NCBI RefSeq assembly: GCF_010183535.1
Contig: NC_071329.1
Span: 930,001-994,000 of the forward strand
From: Caenorhabditis remanei
Taxonomy: Eukaryota; Nematoda; Chromadorea; Rhabditida; Rhabditidae
Direction of reading: 5' to 3'
Length of the DNA: 64,000 nucleotides
The position numbers and the translations under genes were made by a program. The notes under the pieces are model-generated. The model was not told the DNA's origin. It worked only from the letters and a program-made list of their open reading frames with translations, and ran no database searches. This document shows, piece by piece, positions 1 through 12,000 of the stretch. Each line of letters begins with the position of its first letter. The first letter of the stretch is position 1.

Positions 1-10
1 TTTCGAAAAA

Positions 11-975
11 TTTGGGCATAGCTTCCGCCTACGCGTGACTAAATGCGCTCTATTGATAATCCGATGAAAACTACGGTATTTTTACAGTAGATTTCACTAG
101 ATTATCATTAGAGCGCATTTGCCAAAATAGGAAAGTCATATATCTTCTTAGCACCGATTTCAGTCAATTTCAGCCGACTTTAGCCAATTTCAGCCGTTTT
201 CAGCCAATTTTTTGCAGTTTTCAGCCAATTTTTTGCAGTTTTCAGGCAATTTTTCACTAAAAATGAAAAAATTTACTGAAAATCCCATATTTTTCCGGTT
301 GCGAAACGTCATTTTTGAAAAATTTGGGCATAGCTTCCGCCTACGCGTGATTAAATGCGCTCTATTGATAATCCAATGAAAACTACGGTATTTTTACAGT
401 AGATTTCACTAGATTATCATTAGAGCGCATTTGCCAAAATAGGAAAGTTATGTAGCTTCTGAACACCGATTTCAGCCGATTTCAGCCAATTTTTAGCCAA
501 TTTCAGCCGTTTTCAGCCAATTTTTGCAGTTTTCAGGCAATTTTTCACTAAAATGAAAAAATTTACTGAAAATCCCATATTTTCAGGGTCGAAGGATTTT
601 GGTTGCGAAACGTCCCGGTTGCGAAACGTCATTTTTGAAAAATTTGGGCATAGCTTCCGCCTACGCGTGACTAAATGCGCTCTACTGATAATTCAATGAA
701 ACCTACAGTATTTCTACAGTAGTTTTCACTAGATTATCATTAGAGCGCATTTGCCACAATGGGAAAGTCATGTAGCTTCTTAACACCGATTTCAGCCGTT
801 TTTTCAGCCAATTTCAGCCAATTTTAGCAGTTTTCAACAAATTTCAGCCGTTTTTAGCGGTTTCCAGCCAATTTCAACCGATTTCAGCCAAATTATAGCA
901 GTTTTCAGCCGATTTTTCACTAAAAATCAGAAAATCCCATATTTTTCCGGTTGCGAAACGTCCCAGTTGCCAAAA
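11..975 (+). repeat. Three tandem copies of a ~316-bp unit containing dispersed repeat R1
   Basis: Three units start at about 11, 323 and 643. Each opens with the R1 head (TTTGGGCATAGCTTCCGCC), followed by an imperfect hairpin whose arms are AAATGCGCTCTATTGATAATC and a near reverse complement ending GAGCGCATTTGCCA. The rest of the unit is a degenerate TTTCAGCCAATTT / GCAGTTTTCAGCC tail ending in CGGTTGCGAAACGTC. No gene is visible here. R1 recurs about 25 times in the window, mostly in introns. Confidence 0.85.
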
Positions 976-1039
976 CGTACCTTATCCTGCCTCATAATTG
1001 TCAAATAGAACGGTACGGCAGTTTGGGTCCACGAGACTC

Positions 1040-1589
1040 CGCCCACAAGTGACGTCAGAACACTCGTTTCGCTCAGCGCAGTGATGTCTGAAATTTTCGA
1101 GTTTTTGAGTTGAAAGAGGGGGCGTGGCTAAAACTTTAGCCTAAAAGTGGGCGGAGTCAGTGGCTTCATTTGAGCGGTTTTTGGACGAAAAGTGGGCGGA
1201 GTCGGTGGTTTTTGACTCCGCCCACTTTTCAGAAGCTAAAAACTAAAATTGAAACAATTTATTGTGGATTTGAGATTTCAGGGTGAAATTTTGAGATTTC
1301 GAGTATATATAAATGTATAAATAGATAGATTACAATACACATTTTTGGGGATCATATGAAAGGGGCGTGGCTAACAGTGGTCGGGGTCGTAGATCTGCTG
1401 AGGCGTTTTAGAAGAGAAAAGTGGGCGGAGTCAGTGTGGTTTCGGGGGTTTCTGACTCCGCCCACTTTTCAAGCGAGATTTTCGAGTATATATAAATGTA
1501 AAAATAGATTACAATACAGATTTTTGGGGATTATATGTGTATCAGGAATGAGATTATATATTGATATAGATAGATGAAAAATGAGGCAA
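1040..1589. repeat. Direct duplication with GGGCGGAGTC motifs, non-coding
   Basis: A segment running from GATTTCGAGTATATATAAATG to the motif TTTTTGGGGAT(C/T)ATATG occurs twice, near 1296-1357 and 1481-1538. Each copy is preceded by a GTGGGCGGAGTC...GACTCCGCCCAC inverted pair. This lies downstream of the DOT1-like gene's stop codon. No convincing open frame was found. Confidence 0.6.
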
Positions 1590-4500
1590 TCAAGTGACCA
1601 TAAGTGAGAATTTTTCAGTTTCAGAGTCGTCGGAATTTTGAGATCTCTTTGAGTACCACTCATCGCAATCACAATTACCTCCGAGACTTCGATCCGACAA
1701 ATCGGTTCGTCGAATATCGCACACTGGCTTCGTTGTGATCACTTTTGTGCCCGGTTTCAGGTCTTGAAGGATTAATTTCAATTGGAACATCAACTTCTCG
1801 TCGAACATCAAATTGTTGATGAATATGACGGTCGCCTCTTCGCAAATCAGTTTTCGATACTTCTCGTCGAGCATGTCGCCGTGCGAGATCTCGAATTTGC
1901 CGTGTTTTTTGCCGAAGTGAGACATCAGTCTGAAATTTGGAAATTTAGGCTGAAAATTTGGTGTTTTTAAGTGAAAATCGGTTATTTTCAGCTCAAAAAG
2001 TCGAAAAATCGATTTTTCTGATTTGAAATCTAGATTTATCTGAGGAAATTCGTATTTCATTGCCTAGATATGCTAGTTTCACTCAAAATTCCTGTCATTT
2101 TGTCTGAAAATCAGGATATTTTCACTATGATAAATTTTAGAAAAAAAATTTCGAAATTTCAAAGTCAAAATCGGTCATTTTCAGCTCAAAAAGTAACCTT
2201 TTTCAACGAAAATTCAACTTTTCGAACGAAAATTGGCTCATTGACTGAAAAATTGCTGTTTCTCGACTAAAAACCGCAATTTTCAGCGAAAAACCACCGG
2301 TTTTTGAACGAAATTTATAAATTTCCGTTCGAAAATGACATTTTCCAGCTGAAAATACAGTTTTGGCTCAAAAATCATAAATTTTCGTCGTAAAAATCGT
2401 TATTTCTAATTCGAAATTTGGATTTTTCAGGGTAAAATCCGTAGATAAGTTATTTTCAGCCAAAATTCCAGATATTTTGTTTGAAAATGAATTGTGATGA
2501 ACTTTAGAGGAAATTTCAGCTGAAAAAGTCGAAATTTTAACGAAATGTCAATTTTCCAACGAAAATTGGCTCATTGACTGAAAAATTGCTGTTTCTCGAC
2601 TAAAAACCATAATTTTCAGTGAAAATTCCAGTTTTTGAAGGAAATTTATCAATTTCCAGTAGAAATAGACGTTTTTTAACTCAAAAGTATCAAATTCCGT
2701 TGAAAAATGGCATTTTTCATCTGAAAATACAGTTTTTGGTTCGAAAATGTGAAATTTTCAGCGTAATGTCGTAAAAATCCTGGTTTTAAGCCGAAAATGA
2801 GCATACATTCTAAAAATGAACCATCTATACTCAATTCCAGCGTTAAACTTCAGTTCTCTACCCTGATAACGCTTAGAAATCGATGTCTGGCTCGAAAAAT
2901 TCAAATTTTTCAGACTTTTTCATCAATTTTCCTGGAATTTTGACTGAAAATCGGTCATCTTCAGCTCAAAAGTCAAAAATTCAACACTTTGAACAGAAAT
3001 CGGCTCATTGTCAGTAAAAATTACGGCTTCTCGACTAAAAACGCTCAGAAATTGATATCTGGGCAGAAAAGTGAGTTTTCGATGCAAAAATTCGAAAAAA
3101 TATCTTTTTTTCTGGAATTTCGACCTGAAAAAAGCATTAATCCGTCGAGATTTCTCACTTTTTGAAATATCCAGTGACCTGCGTGGCGCATTCGTACGGA
3201 AGATCCGATTTCTCGATTCCGACGCTCTTCTTGCACTGTTTGTACGCGGCGACGAAGCACACCAATTGGCCGACACCACAACCCAAGTCGACGAATACAT
3301 CCTTCTTTCCAATATCAATTTCATCGCAAATCTTCGCCATCTGCTTCAGATTCGTCTCTCCGTATGTCTGGAAATGCGAGTTTTGAGGTTTTCAAAGAGG
3401 AAATTGTGAAAAATTGACATTTTTTGGGAAAAATTCGCGTTTTTATGGGAAAAATCGGGTTTGACAGCGCATGCTGGGAGGAAAAACGCTCAAAATCTCA
3501 ATTTTCCGCGAAAAAAACTCTGAAAAATGCGAATTTTTGGCTGAAAAGAGTATCAAAATGCGAATTATGCGCTGAAAAGAGTATCAAAATGCGAATTTTG
3601 AGCTGAAAAGAGTCTCAAAATGCAAATTTTGGGCTGAAAAAAGCCTCAAAATGCGAATTTTCGGAGGAAAAGCGCTAAAAATCTCAATTTTCCGCGAAAA
3701 AACTCTGAAAAATGCGAATTTTTGGCTGAAAAGAGTATCAAAATGCGAATTATGCGCTGAAAAGAGTCTCAAAATGCAAATTTTGAGCTGAAAAGAGTCT
3801 CAAAATGCAAATTTTGGGAGGAAAAGCGCTAAAAATCCCGATTTTTCGCTTAAAAATCGATATTACCTCAGCCGAGAAGCTCTTGTAATGATTATTCAAA
3901 TCGAGCGGCCGTTTGATGCCCATTCCGTATGCCCACATGACGATATCTTCAGCGACGGAATCTGAGCATTTCGGGTTTCCCCATTCGCCGAGAATTCCCT
4001 CGTTGTAACTGCCGCTCCACTGGAAATATGAGAATTAGAGGATTTTTAGAGTGTTGGGGAAGAATTTATGGGGAAAATCAGCAAAAACAGCCTGGAAATC
4101 GGTACAAAACCTCAAAAACTGCGCCGTAATGTGGAAAATTAAGTTAGAAAAGGGAAAAATCAGCAAAAATTGAGTCTTTGATCGATTTTTGAAGGTTTTC
4201 GACTGATTTTTTCGCGAAAAAAACCGAAAAAAATCTGTGAAAACGCAAGGGAACTTGGATTTTTTGTTGAAATTCGCTGAAATTCACGAATTTCCACCGA
4301 AAACAACCAGAATTAAGCTAGAAGAAAGAAATTGACTTCAAAATCGGGAAAAATTGAGTCTCAAATCGATATTTCAGTGTAAAGTCGTCGCAAACTCGGA
4401 AACTATGTGTTAGGACCGATTTTTGAAGGTTTTTAAACCGATTTTTCGCGAAAAACACAAAAAAACTGAGTGTAGACGCCAAAAAAGTCGGTAAAAACTC

Positions 4501-5159
4501 AAGAAAACCGATTGAAACATAATTTTTGCTGAAATTCGCTGAAACCAAGCGAATCTCTGCAAAATTATGACAAATTCCCCATTTTTCGAGATTTCAGACA
4601 GATTTTTAGTGGAAACAGCCAAAAATCGGTTCAAAACGTCAAAAACTGCTCCGTGATGTGGAAAATTGAGCTAGAAGAGGGCAATTGACCACAAAATCGG
4701 AAAAATTGAGTCTCAGATCAATTTTTAAAGGTTTTCGACTGATTTTTCGCGAAAAAAAACTACAATTTTCCCATTTTTTGAGGTTTTAGACTGATTTCTC
4801 CATGAATTTCCACCGAAAACCACCAAATCGACCTGAAAACATTAAAACTTACAGTGTTGGCGTGTGGCTTTGCCACCTTATTGTACAATTCGACGACGTC
4901 GAGCACTTCTTGCAGTTTCAGCCCCTTTTCATCATGAAATTTCTGCGGAAACTTCTCGAATAAATGGGGAATCATCTTTTTCATTCTGAAATTGGAAATT
5001 TTTTAAATTTATTTTAAAAAAATTAAAAATTTCTCACTTGTGCAAGATTTGGGTGACTTGAATCGATATGTGAAGTTGATAACCCGGGATTACCAGTGGT
5101 TTTCCCTCGTAGAAAACTGACGCGAGCTTGATTTCAGGCCTCGCCCCATCTTCAGCCAT
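1590..5159 (-). CDS. DOT1-family histone H3 lysine-79 methyltransferase, 5 exons
   Basis: Exons (minus strand, 5' to 3'): 5038-5159, 4853-4985, 3867-4019, 3159-3367, 1590-1929. All have GT/AG borders, and the phases add to 318 residues. It should transfer methyl groups from S-adenosylmethionine to H3K79 on the nucleosome. Family evidence is the motif I loop VFVDLGCGVGQLV (about residues 159-171), followed by the VEK-like GIEKSD segment. Further on comes GKKHGKFEISHGDML, then IFINNLMFDEKL corresponding to the DOT1 FVNNFAFG block, and GTKVITTKPVC corresponding to GGRIVSSKPF. The N-terminal part carries SGSYNEGILGEWG. The protein is essentially a bare catalytic domain, much shorter than human DOT1L, as is usual for worm DOT-1 paralogues. 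Introns 2 and 3 are packed with short tandem repeats. The start ATG at 5159 is the first one in frame with all downstream exons. The paralogue number is unresolved. Confidence 0.88.
3477..3840. repeat. ~31-bp tandem repeat with a 186-bp higher-order duplication (DOT1-like intron 3)
   Basis: Units of the form GCTGAAAAGAGTCTCAAAATG followed by CGAATTTTG repeat about ten times. A larger block beginning GGAGGAAAA(A/G)CGCT recurs about 186 bp apart (3477 and 3663) and closes the array near 3820. The array lies wholly between exons 3 and 4 of the methyltransferase gene. Confidence 0.8.
4075..4790. repeat. Three degenerate copies of a ~260-bp unit (DOT1-like intron 2)
   Basis: The phrases AATTGAGTCT(C/T), GATTTTTGAAGGTTTT and CGATTTTTCGCGAAAA recur in the same order near 4160-4220, 4345-4460 and 4700-4760. 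Intron 2 therefore looks as if it grew by internal tandem duplication. No coding capacity is seen. Confidence 0.6.
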
Positions 5160-6094
5160 TATTTTGCGATGTTACTGCTGAAATTGATGATTTTTGCATG
5201 AAAAATGTGATTTTTTCGATTTTTTTCACAAAAAATTGAACGGAAATCGCGAAAAAACGAAGGAAAATGAGCGGAAATGAGTGAGAAAATAATTTTTTTT
5301 CAAAGAAAGAAATTCGGCGGGTGTACGGTAGGTCGAATCGGTGCGAGACCAATTATGCAGGTTTGAAAATGTTCCTTTAATACAGTAGTCTGCAACGGTT
5401 TTTGGGGAAAAATCAATGGGAATTCATGGGGAAAATAATTTATTGAGTTGCTCTGACCAACAAAAAATTTATTGTGTGCAGAAAAATATTGGAATATTTA
5501 GATAAGACAGATGGCAACACACAAAGAAACTGGCAATGCGAAGATCGGTGTGAGACCGAATGCGCAAAATATGTGATGCGCCTTTAATACAGTACACCAT
5601 AAATATTTTTTAATTATTTTTCGAATTTGTGGTTTCTGTGGTGAAAAATGTGCGTTTCTTTATGAAAATGTTTATTTTTATTAATTTCTGGATTAGTTTT
5701 CAAACTGGCGCGTCGTTGCCGCGTTTTTATGCATAAAAATCCGTCTCTTGTGCGTCAAAGTGGCATCTACTGGCGTGTCGGAGGCGCGTTTCATCTGAAA
5801 AAGTCTAAAAAAAACCGCGAATTTGAGTAGAAAAGAACTTTATGATGATAAAGAAAAAAACAGAAATCGAATCAATCAATAAATCACACAAAAAGACACA
5901 AAAAGCTAGGCGATCAGGAATAAATGCGGAAAAAAAATTATTTTACAATTAAAAAAAAAAAACAAGGAAAATTCAAGTACACATGATTAAAAAGTCTGGA
6001 AATTCATTAAAAATTATATTTTTAAATTTTCGAAAAAAAAATTTCAAAAAAAAAAAAAAATTTTTTTCGAACCAAAAATTTCAGAATTTCCAGA
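5160..6094. other. Intergenic region between the ubr-1 3' end and the DOT1-like 5' end
   Basis: No gene is seen. Two related segments, near 5335-5390 and 5550-5595, share a GGTG(C/T)GAGACC motif and CCTTTAATACAGTA. A long A-rich stretch lies at 5810-6070. The DOT1-like promoter should lie immediately above 5160, but no TATA box is evident. Confidence 0.5.
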
Positions 6095-9000
6095 CTACTG
6101 ATGAAGATGGCAATCTCTAATACTATTAATGAATACATTCGAATGAAACATACTGTACCACTGGTACACCCTCTGCCACTCCTGATCCGCCCAATCGTAT
6201 TCCAGCCATCGCAGTCGTGTCTCGCACAAGTACAGCGGTTTTCCACGTTTCAGATTTCTGTCTTCTTCTTTGTGCGCGTCGAGATACACCGTACCCCAGA
6301 TGGCCGATTGACGTCCACGTGACACCAGAATCATTGATGACGTCAGCGAGATGAAGAGTCCTGATGAGGAGGAACAGCATTCGGCGTGCTGGAAAAAATG
6401 AGGGGAATTGAATGAGAGATTTATGGGGGGAAACGCGCTAAAGGCACGCCAGAAGAGAGATGGTTTATTGATTAGACATGGGAAACGGACATCTGGACAT
6501 GCGGACATACAGAAAAATAGAAATATGACTCCGCCCCTTTTCGCAATTGTTCATACTTGTCAAGGCCCAAAGGTCCGGCGCCAAAGTTCAAATTCAAAAC
6601 TTTGAATTTTTTTCAATTTTTCATCGAAAAAGTTCACATTCTGAATTTAAATTTTGGCGCCAACCTTGACAAGTATGGGGGAAACGCGATAAAGGCACGC
6701 CAGATTAGATGGGAAAGACGACAGACATCTGGACATGCGGACATACACATTTTCTCCAGAAATGGGCGTGACCTAAAAGTGGGCGGAGTTTCAAATATAA
6801 GTTCAACGGACATTTGACAACGGACAGAACGGAAATGTTTCATTAAAAATGGGTGTGGCTAAAAAAAGGGGCGGAGTCTGGATACGTCTATTTCAGTTCA
6901 AAAAATCCAGAATTTTTAGAGGAAAACACCGGAAATTCGAGATTTTCAAAAAACTGGGTCTTGGCACGAAAATCGTAAAAAAAAAAAGGGGCGTGGCCAA
7001 TACGATTTTCGTGACGAGACTTGTTTTTCTGAAAATCTCGAATTTTCGGTTTTTATCCTCTGAATTTTCTGAAAAATCTGGAATACAAATGTTTTGATTT
7101 GATCTTTGAACTGAAAAATACTTATCTTACAGACCCCGCCCCTTTTTTAGCCACGCCCATTTCGGGAATTTGAAAAAAGTTCAATTTTTACTACAAACTT
7201 TGAAATTTTCTACCCGATTTTTGATTCTCCCATTGAAAAAGAGAAAAATAGAAGGTTAGAAGCGTTGATTAATGAAAAAAAGAAGAAACAGAAATGTTCT
7301 TGAGAGAGACACCTTTAGGGACTGTGCCATTGCCATCCAACTAGTTAACCGTACCGATTCCATTTCAGATGTATGCGTGATTCGATCGGCCGACGCGTGT
7401 TGTTGCGTCGTTTGACAACAATCGTCGAGACACAGCAATTCGCCACAGAATAGGCAGATGATCGGATTCAGGGGGCTCTGGAAAAATAAAAAATAAACCT
7501 ATTTTTCAAAATTTCAAAAAAAAAAAGCAAAGTTGCAAGAGCGCTCTATCGAACTGAAGCTTCTGATCGCTCGAGAATCGAAAATATCATACATGTCAAC
7601 CGGGCCGAAACGGGCCGAAACGGGCCGACACGGGCCGACACGGGCCGGCTCGTAACTCGCGTCAAAATGAATATTACGAGCTGAAAAATATACCAAAATG
7701 TAGATCTTGACGAGTTCTATGTCCGTGACCTACTACGGCCCGGATGACTATTCGTTAATATGCCGCGGGCCGGGCTAGAATGGCTTTTTTGGCCATTTTC
7801 GCGTTTTTTGCCACTTTTTCAGGGCCCGTGGCACATTAACGAATAGCCATCCGACCCGTAGTAGGTCACGGACATAGAACTCGTCGAGATCTACATTTTG
7901 GTATATTTTTCAGCTCATAATATTCAGTTTGAAGCGAGTTACGAGCCGGCCCGTGTCGGCCCGTTGACAAGTATGGAAAATATAAAAAAATTTTCGCAAA
8001 TTTAAAAACAACAAGTTGCAAGTGCGCTCTATTAATGCACCTATTCACGAAGAAAAAATGCGAATTAAAATGCCACATTTTGCATTTTAATGCTATTCAC
8101 GAATGCACTTTAATGTGCATAAAAAACACTTTAATTCGAATTAATCTGCATTAAAAAGCGAATTAAAATGCACATCGTGGCGAGATATCTTAATTAATGT
8201 GCATGCGCCTTTAAGATTTGTGTGTATTTACGGATTTTCTTAAAGGCGCATGCACATTAATTAAGATATCTCGCCACGATGTGCATTTTAATTCGCTTTT
8301 TAATGCAGATTTATTCGAATTAAAGTGTTTTTTAATCACATTAAAGTGCATTCGTGAATAGCATTAAAATGCAAAATGTGGCATTTTAATTCGCACTTTT
8401 TCTTCGTGAATAGGTGCATAAACAGATCCGCTCCACTGCACAATTTCTATAAAAGCTCACCTTGGAGCACTTCATACATTCTCTATGATAGTATCTGGCG
8501 AAGAGATCCTCGAAATTCGTCGGTGGGCGAAGGATACGACGTGGTTTCCATGCGAGTGGTTGGGAGACACACGGTTGCAGCTGAAATAATTGGATAATTA
8601 GAAAATGAGAGGAAAGCGCGCTCCAATGATAATTTTTGAGATTTTTTGTTGGAAAGTCGACAATTTTCAGGTTGAAAATAGTAAAAACTATATTATTGAA
8701 ATCGGTTTTAAAAAATGCAGTCGTGACCTAGAATCCGACCACTCGGCTATCTCGCCACAAAATTGATGACACGAGTGCTACCGTAATACATATTTTGGGG
8801 GCGAATAAATCATGCTCATCTGCAACTGAAGAATCAATTCCATACATTTCGAAATGCAAACGATCTGTTAACATGTCAGAGCAAACTATCCAAGTCTGGA
8901 CATCCGGACACACAGATATTTATACTGACAGAGAATTTTTACAAAAAACTGATATTGATATTTGCACAAAAAGAAAGAGAGACCGTGTTGACCCCCATGT

Positions 9001-12000
9001 CCTCTTTTTTGAATCAACTTCTCAGTTTTCTGTTCTTTTCTTTTGTTCGAAACAAGCAGTAAACTACAGTAATCCTGCAAAAAGAGCAGAAAAAACTCCG
9101 CGTTTTCTGTCAGAATCTCGGGTTTTGGGCGCCCAAGGCGCGCCTGACATTCTAGACATTGGGATATGGCACCCAAGAGTGTTCGGCATGATTTGCCTCG
9201 TTTTTAGTCTGAATTCCTGCGCTAAAAGGAAAATTCGAAAAAAGTGGTCAATCTGTGTGTCTTTTTGTCCAGAATTACTCATTTCTTCACGATTTCTTGA
9301 AATTTGAATACATATTTGTTCATCTGTGTGCCTTTTTGTCCTTCAACGCCTCAGTTTTGTTGAAATGACTTTCTATACAGATTTCCTTCTTTAAGCGCTA
9401 TCATTCACCGAGTTCCAAAAGATTCTCGTCAATCTGTGTGTCTTTTTGTCCAGAATTACTCATTTCTACACGATTTCCAGATAATTAATGTCCATCTGTG
9501 CGTCTGTTTGTCCCAACTCAGTCAACTCTGGGAGAAGGATGATAGTGGTCAAAATGACTCATTTCTTGACAATTTTCATCAGTTTGGACAAACTCTTGAC
9601 TGAATTTCTACTATTTAGTATCTATCTGTGCACCTGTTTGTCCTTCAAATCCTCAGTTTTGTCAAAATGAGTAATTTCTTCACAGATTTCCTTCTTCACT
9701 ATCAAGTTTCGAACATTTCTTGTCAATCTGTGTGTCTCTTTGTCCAGAATGACTCATTTCTTCACGACTTCCAGATATTTTTTGTCCATCTGCGCGTCTG
9801 TTTGTCCTTGCAGGTCTCAACCAAAGTTATAGTTATGGCGGTCAATATGACTCATTTCGGCGCTATTTTTGTTCAAATTTCAACTCTTCTTTTCTCTGTC
9901 CATCTGTGTGTCTGTTTGTCCTTCTTCCTCCTGTCTAGTCGCCAAGTCTCCGTTTACATAACCTTCTCCTCTTCTTCGGAGCACCATCACGTGCTTCACC
10001 TTCTTCTGTTTCTACTTCTCTCTTGGTGAGTAATTCCTCTCGTCTCTAATTTTCTTGAGTTAAACTCCAGGTGGTCTTCTTCTTCTTTTTACTCCTCTAC
10101 ACGATGATGAATCATTTTGTTTATTTTTGTATATTATGCATCTCTTCGCATGTTTGTATTTGCCAGTCGGTCGGGCATGGCGGAAATCGATTTCATTTTA
10201 TGCATATTTTTAGGACACACATGTTTCTTTTCGGGAGGAAAACTTGGCGTTGAGCCAACACAGTGCTTCCGGTTTCTATTTTCGTGGGGATTTATCTGGA
10301 CGTCTGGTAATTTGGTACTTCGTTGAATTATGATCTTCTGGAGACCTAGATTAATTCTGGCTACAAATCTGACCAGATAACAAGATCTGGAGACATCTGA
10401 AATAACTAGAACCTCGAACTCCTAAATTGGTCATCTTCACAGGAGCACCAACCAGAAATTCACTAATTTTCTGGTCTTCAAGTTTCTGTGCAACTGAACA
10501 TTCAGATATTTTACTCGTTCCAGTCGAAGGCACATTGTCTCGGTATCCATATTTCAGTCTCTGAAACTCTGGATACAGATGCGTTTATTTCTGTATCGGC
10601 AGGATTTCCGGATGCCCGTGTGTCTAAAGAAGGGAACAGCTAGATGCATTAAAATTTTCAGAACGATCACATATTTTTGTCAATTCTAAACTTTCTGTTT
10701 TCCGAACGCCAGGGTGGCCAGTCTAGTTCAAGCTAGATAATCAAATTTCCGTGCTGGAAATCCAAGCATTTTTCTCTATAGTCCGGATTTCCAGATGTCT
10801 GTGTATATGGATTTCTGAATGTAGATTAAAACTCCGTTAACGATTTGATTGTTCCAGTAATTTTCGCAGACTTCGAGCCCTCTCGTTCATTCATTAAAAT
10901 GTTGGGCACTGTTCTAGAACGCCGGAACGAAAAAAAAATCCCGGAACGAAAAAAAAAAAATCCCGGAACGAAAAAAAATCCCGGAACGAAAAAAAAATCC
11001 CGGAACGAAAAAAAAATCCCGGAACCAAAAAAAAATACCGGAACCAAAAAAAAATACCGGAACCAAAATTTTCATTCTATTTTTTGAATTTTTTCGTTTT
11101 TCTTTCAATATGTGTTTTATAATTTATTTGAATAAGCTTTTTTTATTATAACATGATTTATTTTAACATTTTTATTATAACAAAATGCGATATTTAGTGT
11201 TTGTTGGAAAAGAATACAGAATATAACTAAACTTGGGAAGAAAACTGTAGATATAAGAAACAATTTTTAAACTTTTTTGAATTCTTCTTCTTCTTTTTCT
11301 TCTGGCTGGAGGATAACTTCTACTTCTTCTTCTTGTTCTTGTTCTTGTTCTTGTTCTTGTTCTTCTTCTTTTTCTTCTTCTTGTTCTGGCTGGAGGGTGT
11401 CTGAATCCGGAACTGGAGGGTAGACCTCAATGACATCCACCTTGATGTCACCCTTCACACGGATGTGGGTGACTTTATTGACAGCCATCCGGAATTCATA
11501 AATCTTGCTCCATTCGTCATTTACCGTGATCTGAAAAAATAATTTGAAGAAATGTAAAATATAAACGCCCCACCTCAAAAAATGAGGACCGCACAATAAT
11601 TGACACCCGGATGAATGTCCTCTTTTCCAAAAAGAAGTAGCGCCGTTCTTCTTGGTCATAAATTCCGGAGTCGAACACGGAGTTGAAGACGAAGGCCTGA
11701 AAAAGATATTATTCAGGAAAAGTAAGAAGTTGAGTGAAACTAACCATTTCGGAGGGGCGTGCGCATATATGTAAAGGAATGCATAGTTTTCCCTTTTCAC
11801 AGGCGAGGTCTATATCGAATCTGAAATCCAATACTAATTTTCAAAATCCGGTTATTAAATTCTCACCGTCCCCTAAAACGGCCTTCGACGAGGAACTCCG
11901 TGCCTTCGGTATGATCAGCGACATCCATCGTTGTATGAAATTCCGGTGGAGGCGGAATAACTTCCTCTTCCATATGGTTGAAAGGTATCTGAAACAATTG

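Noticed and set aside
9628..10029. 133-codon + strand open frame
   Set aside because: Covers the degenerate CTGTGTGTCTGTTTGTCC repeat; no start context, domain or splice evidence.
11500..11830. 177-codon minus-strand frame beginning MKRENYAFLYIYAHAPP
   Set aside because: Runs through two introns out of frame with the galectin exons; the spliced model gives a coherent galectin fold.
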